Source of the DNA: Verrucomicrobiota bacterium
GTDB lineage: Bacteria; Verrucomicrobiota; Verrucomicrobiia; Limisphaerales; JACRJZ01
Direction: 5' to 3'
Length of the DNA stretch: 64,000 bases
NCBI GenBank assembly: GCA_016219875.1
Contig: JACRJZ010000114.1
Location: forward strand, 1-64,000
Each line of letters begins with the position of its first letter. The stretch's first letter is position 1. The translations under genes and the position numbers were made by a program. Below, one piece after another: positions 25,662 to 34,419 of this stretch. The notes under the pieces are model-generated. The model searched no databases. It was not told where the DNA came from and was given only the letters and a program-made list of their open reading frames with translations.

Positions 25662-26516
25662 ATGGCTGTGAAGAACCTCGACGTGTTTCTGGATCGGGCG
25701 GAGCACTTGCCGCCGGCGCCCCGCATTTTGCCGCAGTTGCTCGTGAAGCTGGCGGAGCCGGACACGGACACCGGTGAAGTGGTGGAGTTGATCGCTTACG
25801 ACCCCACGCTCACCGCCAAGGCGCTCAAGTTCTGCAACAGCGCCTTCTACGGCTTGGCCACGCCCGTGGACAGCCTGCACGACGCCGTGAACCGGCTCGG
25901 CTTTCAATCCATCTTCATCCTCGTAGCGTCGATCAGCGGGTCGCACCTCGTGGCCGCCGGCCGGCAAGAGTATGGGATCGATTCCACTTTGCTCTGGAAG
26001 CATTCCGTGGTCACCGCCCTGGCCGCGCAAGGGTTGGCGCGCGACCGGGGCGACGACGAAACGAGCGCCTTCACCGCCGGCTTGCTGCACGACATCGGCA
26101 AGCTGGTCCTGGCCGATGCCCTGCAGGAGAAATACGCCGAACTGCTGCAGGAATCGGCGGACAAGCAGCAGTCGTTGTTGGACGCGGAGGAAGCCTTCCT
26201 CGGGGCCAACCACGCCGAGATCGCTGGGCGGCTTTTGGAACGCTGGAATTTTCCGCCTTCACTCACCGCTGCGGTGGCGTGGCATCACGAGCCAGGCAAG
26301 GCCCAGGCGCACGAACGCCTCGCTGCGTGCGTGTTTCTTGCGGACATGGTGGCCCACTTTCTTGGGCACAGCTTTGGACATCAGCCGTTCTCCATGCGCA
26401 GCCATGAGGAAGCGACCCGCATCCTCGGGGTTTCTCCGGCTGATATGCCGCGCTACATGACGGACACGGTCTCCCGGTTCGACATGGTGGACGCGCTCTG
26501 TGATCTGAGGATGTAG
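25662..26516 (+). CDS. HDOD domain protein
   Basis: 284 residues. The HDOD signature is clear: LPPAPRILPQLLVKLAEPDT, then VVELIAYDPTLTAKALKFCN, AFYGLATPVDSLHDAVNRLG, and an HD-type core with AFTAGLLHDIGKLVLAD and VAWHHEP. HDOD proteins lack nucleotide cyclase activity and usually act as signalling scaffolds, often near c-di-GMP or chemosensory systems. The gene starts 7 bases after tRNA-Pro, so it may share the tRNA transcript. No output domain is attached. Confidence 0.9.
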   Translation: MAVKNLDVFLDRAEHLPPAPRILPQLLVKLAEPDTDTGEVVELIAYDPTLTAKALKFCNSAFYGLATPVDSLHDAVNRLGFQSIFILVASISGSHLVAAGRQEYGIDSTLLWKHSVVTALAAQGLARDRGDDETSAFTAGLLHDIGKLVLADALQEKYAELLQESADKQQSLLDAEEAFLGANHAEIAGRLLERWNFPPSLTAAVAWHHEPGKAQAHERLAACVFLADMVAHFLGHSFGHQPFSMRSHEEATRILGVSPADMPRYMTDTVSRFDMVDALCDLRM

Positions 26517-26528
26517 CCTCGTTGGAGC

Positions 26529-28097
26529 CTACTTCGCCACGTCCTTCCGCGGAAAAAGCGGCGCGACTTCGCCGATCACCTGGCCTGACTGAAGACCGCC
26601 CCAGGCAGCTTCGGTGAAGAGCTTTGGCACGTCGGGCAAGCCAAGTTGCTTCGCGATTTTCGCGGCGCTGTCGGGAATGAACGGCGTCAGGAGCACAGCC
26701 AGCACGCGGCAGGTTTCCGCCAAGTTGTAGAGCACTTCGTCCAGGCGTTTGGCTTGGGCGGGTTCTTTCGCCAGCTTGAACGGCGCAGTCTGGTCCACGT
26801 ATTGGTTAGCGCGGTTCACCAGACCCCAGATGGCTTCGAGCGCACCCTGGAGGTGATACTGGCGCAGCTCGTCCACCGTGGACGTCACGGCCTTGGCAGC
26901 GTCGGGCGCCAACTCGTCGTGGCGCGCGGGTACGACGCCGTTGCGATACCGCTTGAGCATCGAGAGCGAGCGGTTGACGAGGTTGCCCAAGCCATTGGCC
27001 AGTTCGGCGGCGTAGCGCGATTGGAAGCCGGCATCGGTCCAGTTGCCGTCGGAGCCGATGTCGAGTTCGCGGACCACATAGTAGCGGAAAGCGTCCACGC
27101 CCCATTCGTTGGAGACCGCCACCGGATCGACCACGTTGCCGGTGGTCTTGCTCATCTTCTCGCCGTCCTTCTGCCACCAGCCGTGGACCAGGATTTTCTT
27201 CGGCAGAGGAACACCGGCAGCCTGGAGCATGATTGGCCAATAGACGGCGTGGAATTTCACGATGTCTTTGCCGATGACGTGGACATCCGCGGGCCACAAA
27301 GCGAGTTGAGGGTTGAGGGTTGAAGGTTGATAGAAGCCGCGGAGCGGAGCGGTGGCTTCGGCGTCGCCGAGCGCGACGGGCACGCTGTAATAGTTGGTCA
27401 GCGCGTCGAACCAGACGTAGTTCACGTACTCCGGCGCGAACGGCAGCGGAATGCCCCAGCTCAGGCGGGCCTTGGGCCGGCTGATGCACAAGTCCGCCAG
27501 CGTCTCGGACTTGAGGAAGCCCAGCACTTCGTTACGCCGGTTGGACGGCTGGACGAAGTCGGGCGTGGCCTCGATGAAGTCGATGAGCCACCGCTGGTGC
27601 CGGCCCATGCGGAAGTACCAGGCGTCCTCGACGAGTTCCGTCACTTCCCCCCATGAGGGATCGAAAGTCCCGTCGGGCCGGCGGTCCTTCTCGGTCAGGA
27701 AAGTCTCTTCCTTCCACGAATACCAGCCGCGGTAGGGCGCTTTGTAGAGATCGCCCTGGGCGTGCAACTTGTTCAGCATGGCGGACACGACGGCCTGGTG
27801 GCGGGGCTGCGTGGTGCGGACGAAATCGTCGTTGGTGATAGCAAGCTTCGCGATGAAGGCGCGCCAGCTTTCCGCCAAGCCGTCACAGTATTCCTGCGGC
27901 GATTTTCCTTCCGCCGCCGCGGCCTGCTGGACCTTCTGGCCGTGCTCGTCGAGACCGGTGAGGAAGAACACCTCTTCGCCCAGGCCGCGGCGGCTCCGGG
28001 CAATCACATCGGTGATCACCTTCTCGTAAGCGTGGCCCAGATGGGGTTGGCCGTTGACGTAGTCGATGGCGGTGGTGATGTAGAAACGCTTCGTCAT
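26529..28097 (-). CDS. metG: methionyl-tRNA synthetase
   Basis: Charges tRNA-Met with methionine. 522 residues. The class I motifs are PHLGHAYEKVITDV (HIGH, ~17) and KMSKTTGNVVDP (KMSKS variant). The anticodon-binding helical domain occupies the last third, and no C-terminal tRNA-binding (OB-fold) domain is attached. The ATG at 28097 (MTKRFYITTAIDYVNGQPHL) is certain by similarity. The frame is open for 51 more codons upstream, but that extension is translated repeat sequence. A heptanucleotide tract (27304-27330) lies inside the gene, giving QPSTLNPQ in the connective region. Confidence 0.96.
   Translation of the reverse strand: MTKRFYITTAIDYVNGQPHLGHAYEKVITDVIARSRRGLGEEVFFLTGLDEHGQKVQQAAAAEGKSPQEYCDGLAESWRAFIAKLAITNDDFVRTTQPRHQAVVSAMLNKLHAQGDLYKAPYRGWYSWKEETFLTEKDRRPDGTFDPSWGEVTELVEDAWYFRMGRHQRWLIDFIEATPDFVQPSNRRNEVLGFLKSETLADLCISRPKARLSWGIPLPFAPEYVNYVWFDALTNYYSVPVALGDAEATAPLRGFYQPSTLNPQLALWPADVHVIGKDIVKFHAVYWPIMLQAAGVPLPKKILVHGWWQKDGEKMSKTTGNVVDPVAVSNEWGVDAFRYYVVRELDIGSDGNWTDAGFQSRYAAELANGLGNLVNRSLSMLKRYRNGVVPARHDELAPDAAKAVTSTVDELRQYHLQGALEAIWGLVNRANQYVDQTAPFKLAKEPAQAKRLDEVLYNLAETCRVLAVLLTPFIPDSAAKIAKQLGLPDVPKLFTEAAWGGLQSGQVIGEVAPLFPRKDVAK
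27304..27330. repeat. heptanucleotide repeat inside metG
   Basis: Units TTGAGGG, TTGAGGG, TTGAAGG and a partial TTGA lie within metG and are translated on the minus strand as QPSTLNPQL. The flanking protein sequence resumes normal MetG similarity, so this is an in-frame insertion in a tolerant loop. Confidence 0.75.
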
Positions 28098-28163
28098 GCG
28101 CCGAATGTGGGGCGAAGCGGCCGGCTTGGCAACAACGCCGGAAAAGGGCGCTTCTTTCACGAC

Positions 28164-28229
28164 GGTAGCCGCCGACGTGAGGAGAGTCTGATTCCCTTGG
28201 AGTTTGAGCCTCCTCACGTCGGCTGCTAC
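28164..28229. repeat. imperfect inverted pair of the GTAGCAGCCGACGTGAGG element
   Basis: The left arm begins GTAGCCGCCGACGTGAGGAG (28165) with small changes; the right arm (28206-28229) is a full inverted copy. The pair lies between the end of the M29 peptidase gene and the start of metG, both leftward, and artificially extends the metG frame. Confidence 0.75.
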
Positions 28230-28323
28230 AGAGTTTTGAAATCGCCTCAACCGGCGCCCCGTTTTCTTGAAGCCGCTCTGGGCAATCCCGGAGTTGGGCC
28301 GACTGGCGGAGTGAACCCGCCGC

Positions 28324-29436
28324 TCAACTCTTCAGATTCTCCGGGTTCAGGGGCGTGAGGTCTTTCGGCACGAATCTCCCGTCCTTGCGGATCAGTTGGT
28401 CGTCGAACCAGATCTCCCCCCCGCCCCACTCCGGCCGCTGGATCAGCACCATGTCCCAGTGGACGGCGGAGCGATTGCCGTTGTCGCAATCCTCGTAAGC
28501 CTGGCCCGGCGTGAAGTGCAGTGACCCGGCAATCTTCTCATCGAAGAGGATGTCGCACATCGGCTCGATGATGTAGGGATTGAAGCCCAGCGAAAACTCC
28601 CCGACGTAGCGGGCGCCGGCGTCGGTGTTGAGAATCTCGTTCAGCTTCTTAGTGTTGCTGGAGGTGGCGTTGATGACCTTGCCGTCTTTGAACTCGAGCC
28701 GCACGTTCTCAAACTTGGTGCCGGAGTAAATCGTCGGCGCGTTGAACTGAATGACGCCATTCACGGAGTTCTTCACCGGACAGGAAAAGACTTCGCCGTC
28801 CGGGATGTTGCGGTCGCCCTTGCACATCTTGGCGCCGATGCCCTTGATGCTGAATTTGAGGTCGGTGCCAGGGGCTTTGAGATGGACGTGATCGGCCCTG
28901 GCCATGCGCTTGTGGAGCGGAACCATCGCCTTGGCCATTTTGGGATAATCCATCGTGCAGACGTCGAAGTAGAGGTTCTCGAAGGCCTCGGTGCTCATGT
29001 TGGCGCTCTGGGCCATGCTCGCGGAGGGCCAGCGCAGGACCACCCAACGGGTCTTGGCCACGCGGTACTCGAGCACGGGCCGAAGCTTCTTGGAGTAAAG
29101 CTGTATCCGGTCGCTGGGCACGTCGGCGTTCTCACTGATGTTGGCCGAGCCGCGCAGGGCGATGTAAGCCTGCGCTTTCTTCATGCGGAACATCTCCACG
29201 TCGCGCACCAGCTTGGCGTGGCGCTCGTCGGTACCGCGGAGGACCTCACGGGTGACGCGCCCGTGCCGGACTTCCACCAACGGAGTGGCCCCGGCTTGGC
29301 GCGCGGCCCGCATCAGTTCCACGGTGAACTCGTCCGGGATGTCGATGGCATCGATCAGGACTGTGTCGCCCTTCTTGAGTTTCGTCGAGTAGGCCACCAG
29401 CAGGTGGGCCAGCTTCGTGTAACGCGGATCAGTCAT
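28324..29436 (-). CDS. M29 family aminopeptidase
   Basis: A 370-residue metal-dependent aminopeptidase related to thermophilic aminopeptidases T/S (AmpS/PepS). Typical parts are YTKLAHLLVAYSTKLKKGDT at the start, HLKAPGTDLKFSIKG, FEDGKVI-like EFKDGKVINATSS, and the metal-binding C-terminal segment GEFSLGFNP, LHFTPGQAYEDC, AVHWDMVLI with Glu, His, Tyr, His and Asp candidates. The ATG at 29436 was chosen because the 46 upstream codons are Arg/Pro-rich and unlike the family. It is probably cytoplasmic and involved in peptide turnover. Confidence 0.9.
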   Translation of the reverse strand: MTDPRYTKLAHLLVAYSTKLKKGDTVLIDAIDIPDEFTVELMRAARQAGATPLVEVRHGRVTREVLRGTDERHAKLVRDVEMFRMKKAQAYIALRGSANISENADVPSDRIQLYSKKLRPVLEYRVAKTRWVVLRWPSASMAQSANMSTEAFENLYFDVCTMDYPKMAKAMVPLHKRMARADHVHLKAPGTDLKFSIKGIGAKMCKGDRNIPDGEVFSCPVKNSVNGVIQFNAPTIYSGTKFENVRLEFKDGKVINATSSNTKKLNEILNTDAGARYVGEFSLGFNPYIIEPMCDILFDEKIAGSLHFTPGQAYEDCDNGNRSAVHWDMVLIQRPEWGGGEIWFDDQLIRKDGRFVPKDLTPLNPENLKS

Positions 29437-29539
29437 AAACGTTGCCGGAGAAGGTAGCGAGGAGATTCGGCTTGGAAAGCATTTTGCTGGACGCCGACAG
29501 GGGCCGTCTCGATTGGGCGGAGGAGCGCCGGAGCGGTGT

Positions 29540-29563
29540 GAGCACACCTTTAAAAGTGTGCTC
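29540..29563. terminator. hairpin downstream of uppP, possible terminator or repeat
   Basis: GAGCACAC and GTGTGCTC form an 8-bp stem with the loop CTTTAAAA. It lies between the convergent-side end of uppP (29603) and the start of the M29 gene. There is no T-run, so factor-independent termination is doubtful; it may instead be another dispersed palindrome. Confidence 0.35.
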
Positions 29564-29602
29564 TTCCGGGTCAAACGCCAGCCGCGGCCGGCCGACGCCC
29601 GT

Positions 29603-30397
29603 TCACGCCAACGCCAACAGCAGAATCAGTCCGCCGACCGCGATGCGATACCAACCGAAGCCGACGAAGGTGTGCGTCTGGACAAACCGCAGCAGCCACT
29701 TCACCGCCACGAACGACACCACCGCCGAGACCACCGTGGCCAGCAACAGAAGAGTCCAGTTCTCCGGTGTCGCGCCCGGCGAGGGATGATGCAGAGCCTT
29801 GAAGATTTTCAATCCTCCGGCGGCCAGCATTGTCGGGATGCCGACCAGGAAAGAGAACTCCGTGGCCGCCGTGCGGCTCAAGCCCAGCGCCAGCATCAGC
29901 AGAATCGTGGCACCGGATCGCGACGTGCCGGGAAACACCGCCGCCAGCAGTTGTCCAATCCCTACCACGAGCGCGATGGTCCACGTCACCTCCGCGCGCG
30001 TCAGCCGACCTTTCAACCAATGCTCGACGAGGACGAAAGCGATTCCCCCGACGATCAAGGCCGCGGCCACAGGCAGGGCTGTCTCAGGCAACTTGAAATG
30101 AAGTTTCTCCAGCGCCAACCCGCCCACGCCAGTGACCACAAACGCCGCCGTCACCTTGAGCACAAAGTCGCGCGCCGCCACATCGCGCCAGCAGTGCGCC
30201 GCCTGCCGAAGACGCTCCGGGAACAAGGGCAGCACGGCCATCACCGCGCCGCACTGGATGACCACGTTGAAGAGGTCGCTCTGGCGGATTCGCAGCAGTT
30301 GCTCGGCGAGCAGCAAATGGCCCGTCGAGGACACGGGGATGAATTCCGTGATCCCTTCCACCAGCCCCAGCAAAATGACGGCGACCCAGTCAGGCAC
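29603..30397 (-). CDS. uppP: undecaprenyl-diphosphatase
   Basis: An integral membrane phosphatase that recycles the undecaprenyl carrier lipid for peptidoglycan and polysaccharide synthesis and gives bacitracin tolerance. 264 residues. The two family motifs are present: LVEGITEFIPVSSTGHLLLA near the N-terminus and AVFPGTSRSGATILLMLALG in the middle, holding the catalytic Glu, Ser and Arg. About eight hydrophobic helices follow the known topology. The gene diverges from the glycosidase-like gene at 30507. Confidence 0.95.
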   Translation of the reverse strand: MPDWVAVILLGLVEGITEFIPVSSTGHLLLAEQLLRIRQSDLFNVVIQCGAVMAVLPLFPERLRQAAHCWRDVAARDFVLKVTAAFVVTGVGGLALEKLHFKLPETALPVAAALIVGGIAFVLVEHWLKGRLTRAEVTWTIALVVGIGQLLAAVFPGTSRSGATILLMLALGLSRTAATEFSFLVGIPTMLAAGGLKIFKALHHPSPGATPENWTLLLLATVVSAVVSFVAVKWLLRFVQTHTFVGFGWYRIAVGGLILLLALA

Positions 30398-30506
30398 GGG
30401 CCGGTTAGACTCGAAATGCCCGCCACTGGCAAGTTGTAAAATCCTCCGCCACGCGGCCTCCGTTCTTGCTGTTCCGGGTGGGAACTACTACAAGTTTGAC
30501 GGCTCT

Positions 30507-32387
30507 ATGAAGTCCCTATTGCTTGGTCTGGCCTCGTTCCTGGCTCTCGGAGTCGGCGTCACTTCGGGTGGCGATGCCGCGCCGCGGCCCATTCCCCAGC
30601 CTCTCGCAAACCATCCCGGCAACGTCTTCGTGGCCGGTGAAACGGTGCGGTGTGCCGCGCCGCAGAGCCAGTCGGAAGGCTGGCGCGTGTTGGATTACGA
30701 CGATCAGATCGTGGCCAGCCTGCGCCCCGTGAACGGCGAGTTCAACTTGGGTTCCTTGCCCGTCGGCTTCTATCGCCTGGTCCGCGAGGGCGAATCGAAT
30801 TGGATCTCGTTCGCCGTTCTGGCGCCGCTCAAAGCACCGACGCCGCTCTCATCGCCCGTCGCCCTCGATGTGGCGATGGCGTGGTTTTATCCGAAAGAGA
30901 AAATGGACGCCGCCGCCAACCTGTGCGCGCTCGCCGGCGTGAACTGGGTGCGCGACCGGCTCGCCTGGGGACAGATGGAGCCAAAGCGGGGACGGTGGGC
31001 GGAGCCGAACCGATACGACCAGTCGGCGTCAGCGCAATCGCGCGCCGGCCTACGCGTGCTTCAGGTGAACCATTCTTCGCCCTCTTGGGCCAATCCCTCC
31101 GGCAAACGATTCCCGCTCGATCTGCTCGACACCTTCCGCTTCCACCGCGAGATGGCGCGGCGCTGGCGCGGACAAGTGCCGGCCTTTGAACCGTGGAACG
31201 AAGCGGACATCCCGATGTTCGGCGGCCACACCGGAAGTGAGATGGCCTCGCTGCAGAAGGCCGCTTACCTCGGCCTCAAGGCAGGAAACCCGGACGTGAT
31301 CGCCGGCTTGAACGTCTTCGCCTCACACAACCGCGCGCAGTTGGACGACCTGCACGACAACGAAGCCTGGCCGTATTTCGACACGTTCAATCTGCATCAC
31401 TACGCGCCGTTCGAGCAGTATCCGCGGCTCTACGCCGAGTTCCGCTCGGTGTCGGCGGGACGACCCCTCTGGGTCTCGGAATGCGCACTCCCGGTGAAGT
31501 GGGCGGGTGACGAGAAACTCAAGGAGCCGACCGTGGCGGACTCGCGCCTCTTGTCGGAGCGCGTGGTGAAAGTCTTCGCCCTGTCCCTGTACGAAGGCTC
31601 GGTGACGACATTCTACTTCATGCTGCCGCATTACGTCGAAGGCCAGACGCAATTCGGCGTTCTTCGGCCTGACCTCACGCCGCGTCCCGGCTACGTGGCG
31701 CTGGCTGCGGTCGGCCGTCTGCTGGCGGATGCAAAACCAAAGGGCCGGGTGAAATGCCAAGAACCAATCCAGGCGCTGCTGTTCCACGCGCAACCGGATG
31801 GCCAGCGCAGCGACATGCTTGTGGCCTGGGCCACGAAGGGCACGGCGTCACTCGACCTCCCGGCGAAGCCCGCGGCGGTGTTCGATCATCTGGGCCGATC
31901 GCTGAAGTCCTCGGCCTCGCTTTCGCTGTCCACGGCGCCGCAGTTCGTGGTGCTGCCCGCGGGGAGCGCGGAGCGTTTCGCGCTGGAGCCTCCACCGACC
32001 GCGCCTCCGCGCTTGCCCGGCGCGCCCTCGCCCGTGGCGCTGCAGGCGCTCTGGCCGCCGGAGAAGGTGATCCTGAAAGACTCCGCCTATCGGCTGTCGT
32101 CCGAGAAAGCTGAGTCGGTTCCGCTGTTCGTGTACAACTTCGGCGACGTGCCGGTTTCGGGCCTTCTGCGTGTGACCGCGCCAGACGGATGGAAAACCAG
32201 TTCGTTTGACACGGTGGACATCCCAGCGCACAGCCGCCGAGAACTGCGGCTGAAGTTGGATGGCCGGACTGCCGCTTCGCCCAAGTCGAACGAAACGGTG
32301 CGCGTCCGCGGCGACTTCGGCCCCGCGGGCCAGCCCGTGTTGTCGATGCGAGTGCTGACTCACTATGGAATGACAAAAGGCTTGTAG
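30507..32387 (+). CDS. secreted TIM-barrel glycoside hydrolase-like protein
   Basis: 626 residues with a signal peptide (SLLLGLASFLALGVGVTSGG). The centre (about 125-400) looks like a clan-A (GH39/GH5-like) barrel: CALAGVNWVRDRLAWGQMEP, then FEPWNEADIPMFGG with the Asn-Glu pair expected at strand 4 (Glu232, acid/base), and PLWVSECALPVKW with the candidate nucleophile Glu325. The C-terminal third is beta-rich (VPLFVYNFGDVPVSGLLRV), like an accessory beta-sandwich. The substrate is unknown, probably a plant or algal glycan. The ATG at 30507 is chosen for the signal peptide. Confidence 0.75.
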   Translation: MKSLLLGLASFLALGVGVTSGGDAAPRPIPQPLANHPGNVFVAGETVRCAAPQSQSEGWRVLDYDDQIVASLRPVNGEFNLGSLPVGFYRLVREGESNWISFAVLAPLKAPTPLSSPVALDVAMAWFYPKEKMDAAANLCALAGVNWVRDRLAWGQMEPKRGRWAEPNRYDQSASAQSRAGLRVLQVNHSSPSWANPSGKRFPLDLLDTFRFHREMARRWRGQVPAFEPWNEADIPMFGGHTGSEMASLQKAAYLGLKAGNPDVIAGLNVFASHNRAQLDDLHDNEAWPYFDTFNLHHYAPFEQYPRLYAEFRSVSAGRPLWVSECALPVKWAGDEKLKEPTVADSRLLSERVVKVFALSLYEGSVTTFYFMLPHYVEGQTQFGVLRPDLTPRPGYVALAAVGRLLADAKPKGRVKCQEPIQALLFHAQPDGQRSDMLVAWATKGTASLDLPAKPAAVFDHLGRSLKSSASLSLSTAPQFVVLPAGSAERFALEPPPTAPPRLPGAPSPVALQALWPPEKVILKDSAYRLSSEKAESVPLFVYNFGDVPVSGLLRVTAPDGWKTSSFDTVDIPAHSRRELRLKLDGRTAASPKSNETVRVRGDFGPAGQPVLSMRVLTHYGMTKGL

Positions 32388-32455
32388 TTGTGCCGCTCCA
32401 GTCGGGCCTGAGAGATTCGCCGCCGTCTGAGAGCAACCGATAAGACCGTGGTTTT

Positions 32456-33196
32456 ATGACGACCCATTTTCAAAAACATCCTGTGACCCGAACCGACGCG
32501 AACCCGCAAGGCCGGCAGGACGGCTTCACGCTGATCGAACTCCTGGTCGTGATCGCCATCATCTCCATTCTGGCGGCGATGCTGCTGCCGGCGCTGTCCA
32601 GCGCCAAAGAGCGAGGGCGACGCATCGCCTGCGTGAACAACGTCCGCCAGTTGGACCTGGCCTTGGGGATGTACGCCGACGACTTCGAAGGGGAATTCCC
32701 GCCGCGCACGCGCACCCCCGCCCCGCGCTGGGTGGAAAGCCTGGAGTCCTATTACGTGGACCGGAAGCTGTTGAAGTGTCCTTCGGACTCCATCCCCTGG
32801 AATCGGGAGCAGCGCACTTTCATTTTCAACGGCTGGGGAGATTGGTACGAAAAGAATTTGAGCGCGGATGACTTCGCCCTCTTCGAAGCCCACCGGTGGC
32901 CCCACGGATTCAAGCAGTCCCTGATTGCCGAGCCGAGCGAGACGATCACGTTCGGAGAGAAGCTGGGCGAGTCCTTTCACGTCCACATGGACTTCTGGCA
33001 AGGCTACGGCAACGACATTGAGGAAGTGGACCAATCCAAGCACAACTCCGGTGGACGCCGCGCCAAGTGGGGCGGCTCGGACTACGGTTTCGCCGACGGC
33101 AGCGTCCGCTACCTGAGCTACGGCCGCGCGCTCGCTCCGGTCAACCTCTGGGGTGTGACGCCGGAATGGCGTGGTAATGCGGTGACGTTGCCGTAG
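32456..33196 (+). CDS. pseudopilin-like protein with prepilin N-terminal cleavage/methylation motif
   Basis: A 246-residue member of the very large verrucomicrobial/planctomycete family of type II secretion-like pseudopilins. After a short polar leader comes the cleavage site G/FTLIELLVVIAIISILAAM, with methylated Phe and Glu5 conserved, then ALSSAKERGRRIACVNNVRQ. The C-terminal part ends in the family block DYGFADGSVRYLSYG, as in DUF1559-like proteins. It is probably processed by a prepilin peptidase and held in the inner membrane or periplasm. It stands alone; no other secretion genes are adjacent. Confidence 0.9.
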   Translation: MTTHFQKHPVTRTDANPQGRQDGFTLIELLVVIAIISILAAMLLPALSSAKERGRRIACVNNVRQLDLALGMYADDFEGEFPPRTRTPAPRWVESLESYYVDRKLLKCPSDSIPWNREQRTFIFNGWGDWYEKNLSADDFALFEAHRWPHGFKQSLIAEPSETITFGEKLGESFHVHMDFWQGYGNDIEEVDQSKHNSGGRRAKWGGSDYGFADGSVRYLSYGRALAPVNLWGVTPEWRGNAVTLP

Positions 33197-33234
33197 CGGC
33201 CAATGGGGACTCGCCGAATTCGCCAGAATCGAAC

Positions 33235-33326
<92 letters not shown>

Positions 33327-33561
33327 GTCAACAACCCGCGGCAGGCAGTTGGACGCCGTGCTGAATCCAGAATGGGACTCGCTTGGGACGCACCCGCTTT
33401 CACTGCGCCCTCGCGACATCCGACCCGGCTTCCAACACGCACTCCGATTTCGTCGTGCGGGGCGAGTCTTGCATGGATCGGAGAAGAGTCAAGATCGGAG
33501 GCAAGGCTTGCGGCGTGTTTGCCTGTTCAGTTCCTCCCCATCCCCATGCCAAGCCGGCCAG

Positions 33562-34080
33562 CTACCGGTTCGGAGACGCTGGCGCCGGTGTTCCGGCGGC
33601 CGGATTGGTCGCCGGCAGCTTCCCTGCTGAAGGCGCTTCACCCGAACGCGCCCCGCCTCGACCTCCTTGAGAACGGCGCTCATACGGACGTTGTTCCCCT
33701 GGTTGGTTGGCCCCCGGGGCGTGACGCCGCTTGAGCAGTTGCTCAAACTTCTCCCGCTGCTCAGGCGTCAGTTCGTGCCGGATTTTCTCCCGCACGTCCT
33801 TGAGTTCGGCCTGCATTTCCGGGCCGATGATCTCCCACCACGCCCGCATCCGCTGGCCGCTTTCGCGAAAAATCAGTTCCAGCCGTTTGATTTGGTCGGG
33901 CGTGAGACGCAACTCCTTCTTCATGCGCTCCAGAAACCGCTGCTGGGAAGCCAGCGACCCCATCGGGCCAGCCAGCGGCGACATGGGAGCCCGCGAAGAG
34001 TTCTTCAGCACGACCAGACCCGTGACGACCCCCGCGCCGTATATGATCAAGGTGGCGAGTATGATCTTCCAGAATCTCAC
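33562..34080 (-). CDS. membrane-anchored Spy/CpxP-like periplasmic sensor protein
   Basis: 172 residues. An N-terminal membrane anchor (FWKIILATLIIYGAGVVTGL) is followed by a helical domain with two LTPxQ-type motifs: RLTPDQIKRLELIF and ELTPEQREKFEQLL, as in Spy/CpxP/CnrX-like periplasmic chaperone-sensors. The last ~50 residues are a Pro/Ala/Arg-rich disordered tail. The GTG at 34080 overlaps the stop of the preceding gene by 4 bases (GTGA), deciding the start. A TTG at 34083 in frame is less likely. It is the third gene of a sigma / small membrane protein / sensor operon, so it may sense envelope stress or metals. Confidence 0.78.
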   Translation of the reverse strand: MRFWKIILATLIIYGAGVVTGLVVLKNSSRAPMSPLAGPMGSLASQQRFLERMKKELRLTPDQIKRLELIFRESGQRMRAWWEIIGPEMQAELKDVREKIRHELTPEQREKFEQLLKRRHAPGANQPGEQRPYERRSQGGRGGARSGEAPSAGKLPATNPAAGTPAPASPNR

Positions 34081-34379
34081 CAAGCATCCTGGGGTTGGTC
34101 GGCCATGACGAGGACCGCGGACTCAAAGCTCTGGGAGAAGTCGTCTGCCGAGGCGGCGTCGTTCTGCCACAACAGCCACGCGCTGCACAGGAGGGCCACC
34201 ACCAGACAGGGCGCCGCCGCGCGCCACAGCGCCCGCGCCCACAGGGCCGCGAGGTCCAACGGCGATGTCTCCGCCAGCCGCGCCATGATGCGCTGCTCAA
34301 ACGCGTACGGCACGCGATCTGACGGAGCCGCCGCTCGCGCCACCGCGATCAGCTTTTGTTCCAAGGCATTCAGTTTCAT
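34077..34379 (-). CDS. small membrane protein, likely anti-sigma factor
   Basis: 100 residues: an N-terminal soluble helix (LNALEQKLIAVARAAAPSDR), one transmembrane segment (WRAAAPCLVVALLCSAWLLW), and a short acidic C-terminal end. It follows an ECF sigma gene by 40 bases and overlaps the Spy/CpxP-like gene by 4 bases. That order and layout suggest a membrane anti-sigma factor, although no zinc-binding ZAS motif is visible. The ATG at 34379 (MKLNALEQ) is preferred to a start 13 codons upstream. Confidence 0.6.
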   Translation of the reverse strand: MKLNALEQKLIAVARAAAPSDRVPYAFEQRIMARLAETSPLDLAALWARALWRAAAPCLVVALLCSAWLLWQNDAASADDFSQSFESAVLVMADQPQDAW

Positions 34380-34419
34380 AAACCGTTCAGTCCGGCAGAC
34401 GCCCGCGCCGGACGGCAAG

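Noticed and set aside
28098..28250. Longer metG reading frame with 51 additional N-terminal codons
   Set aside because: The extension is a translation of the dispersed inverted repeat and has no synthetase similarity; the ATG at 28097 gives a standard MetG N-terminus.
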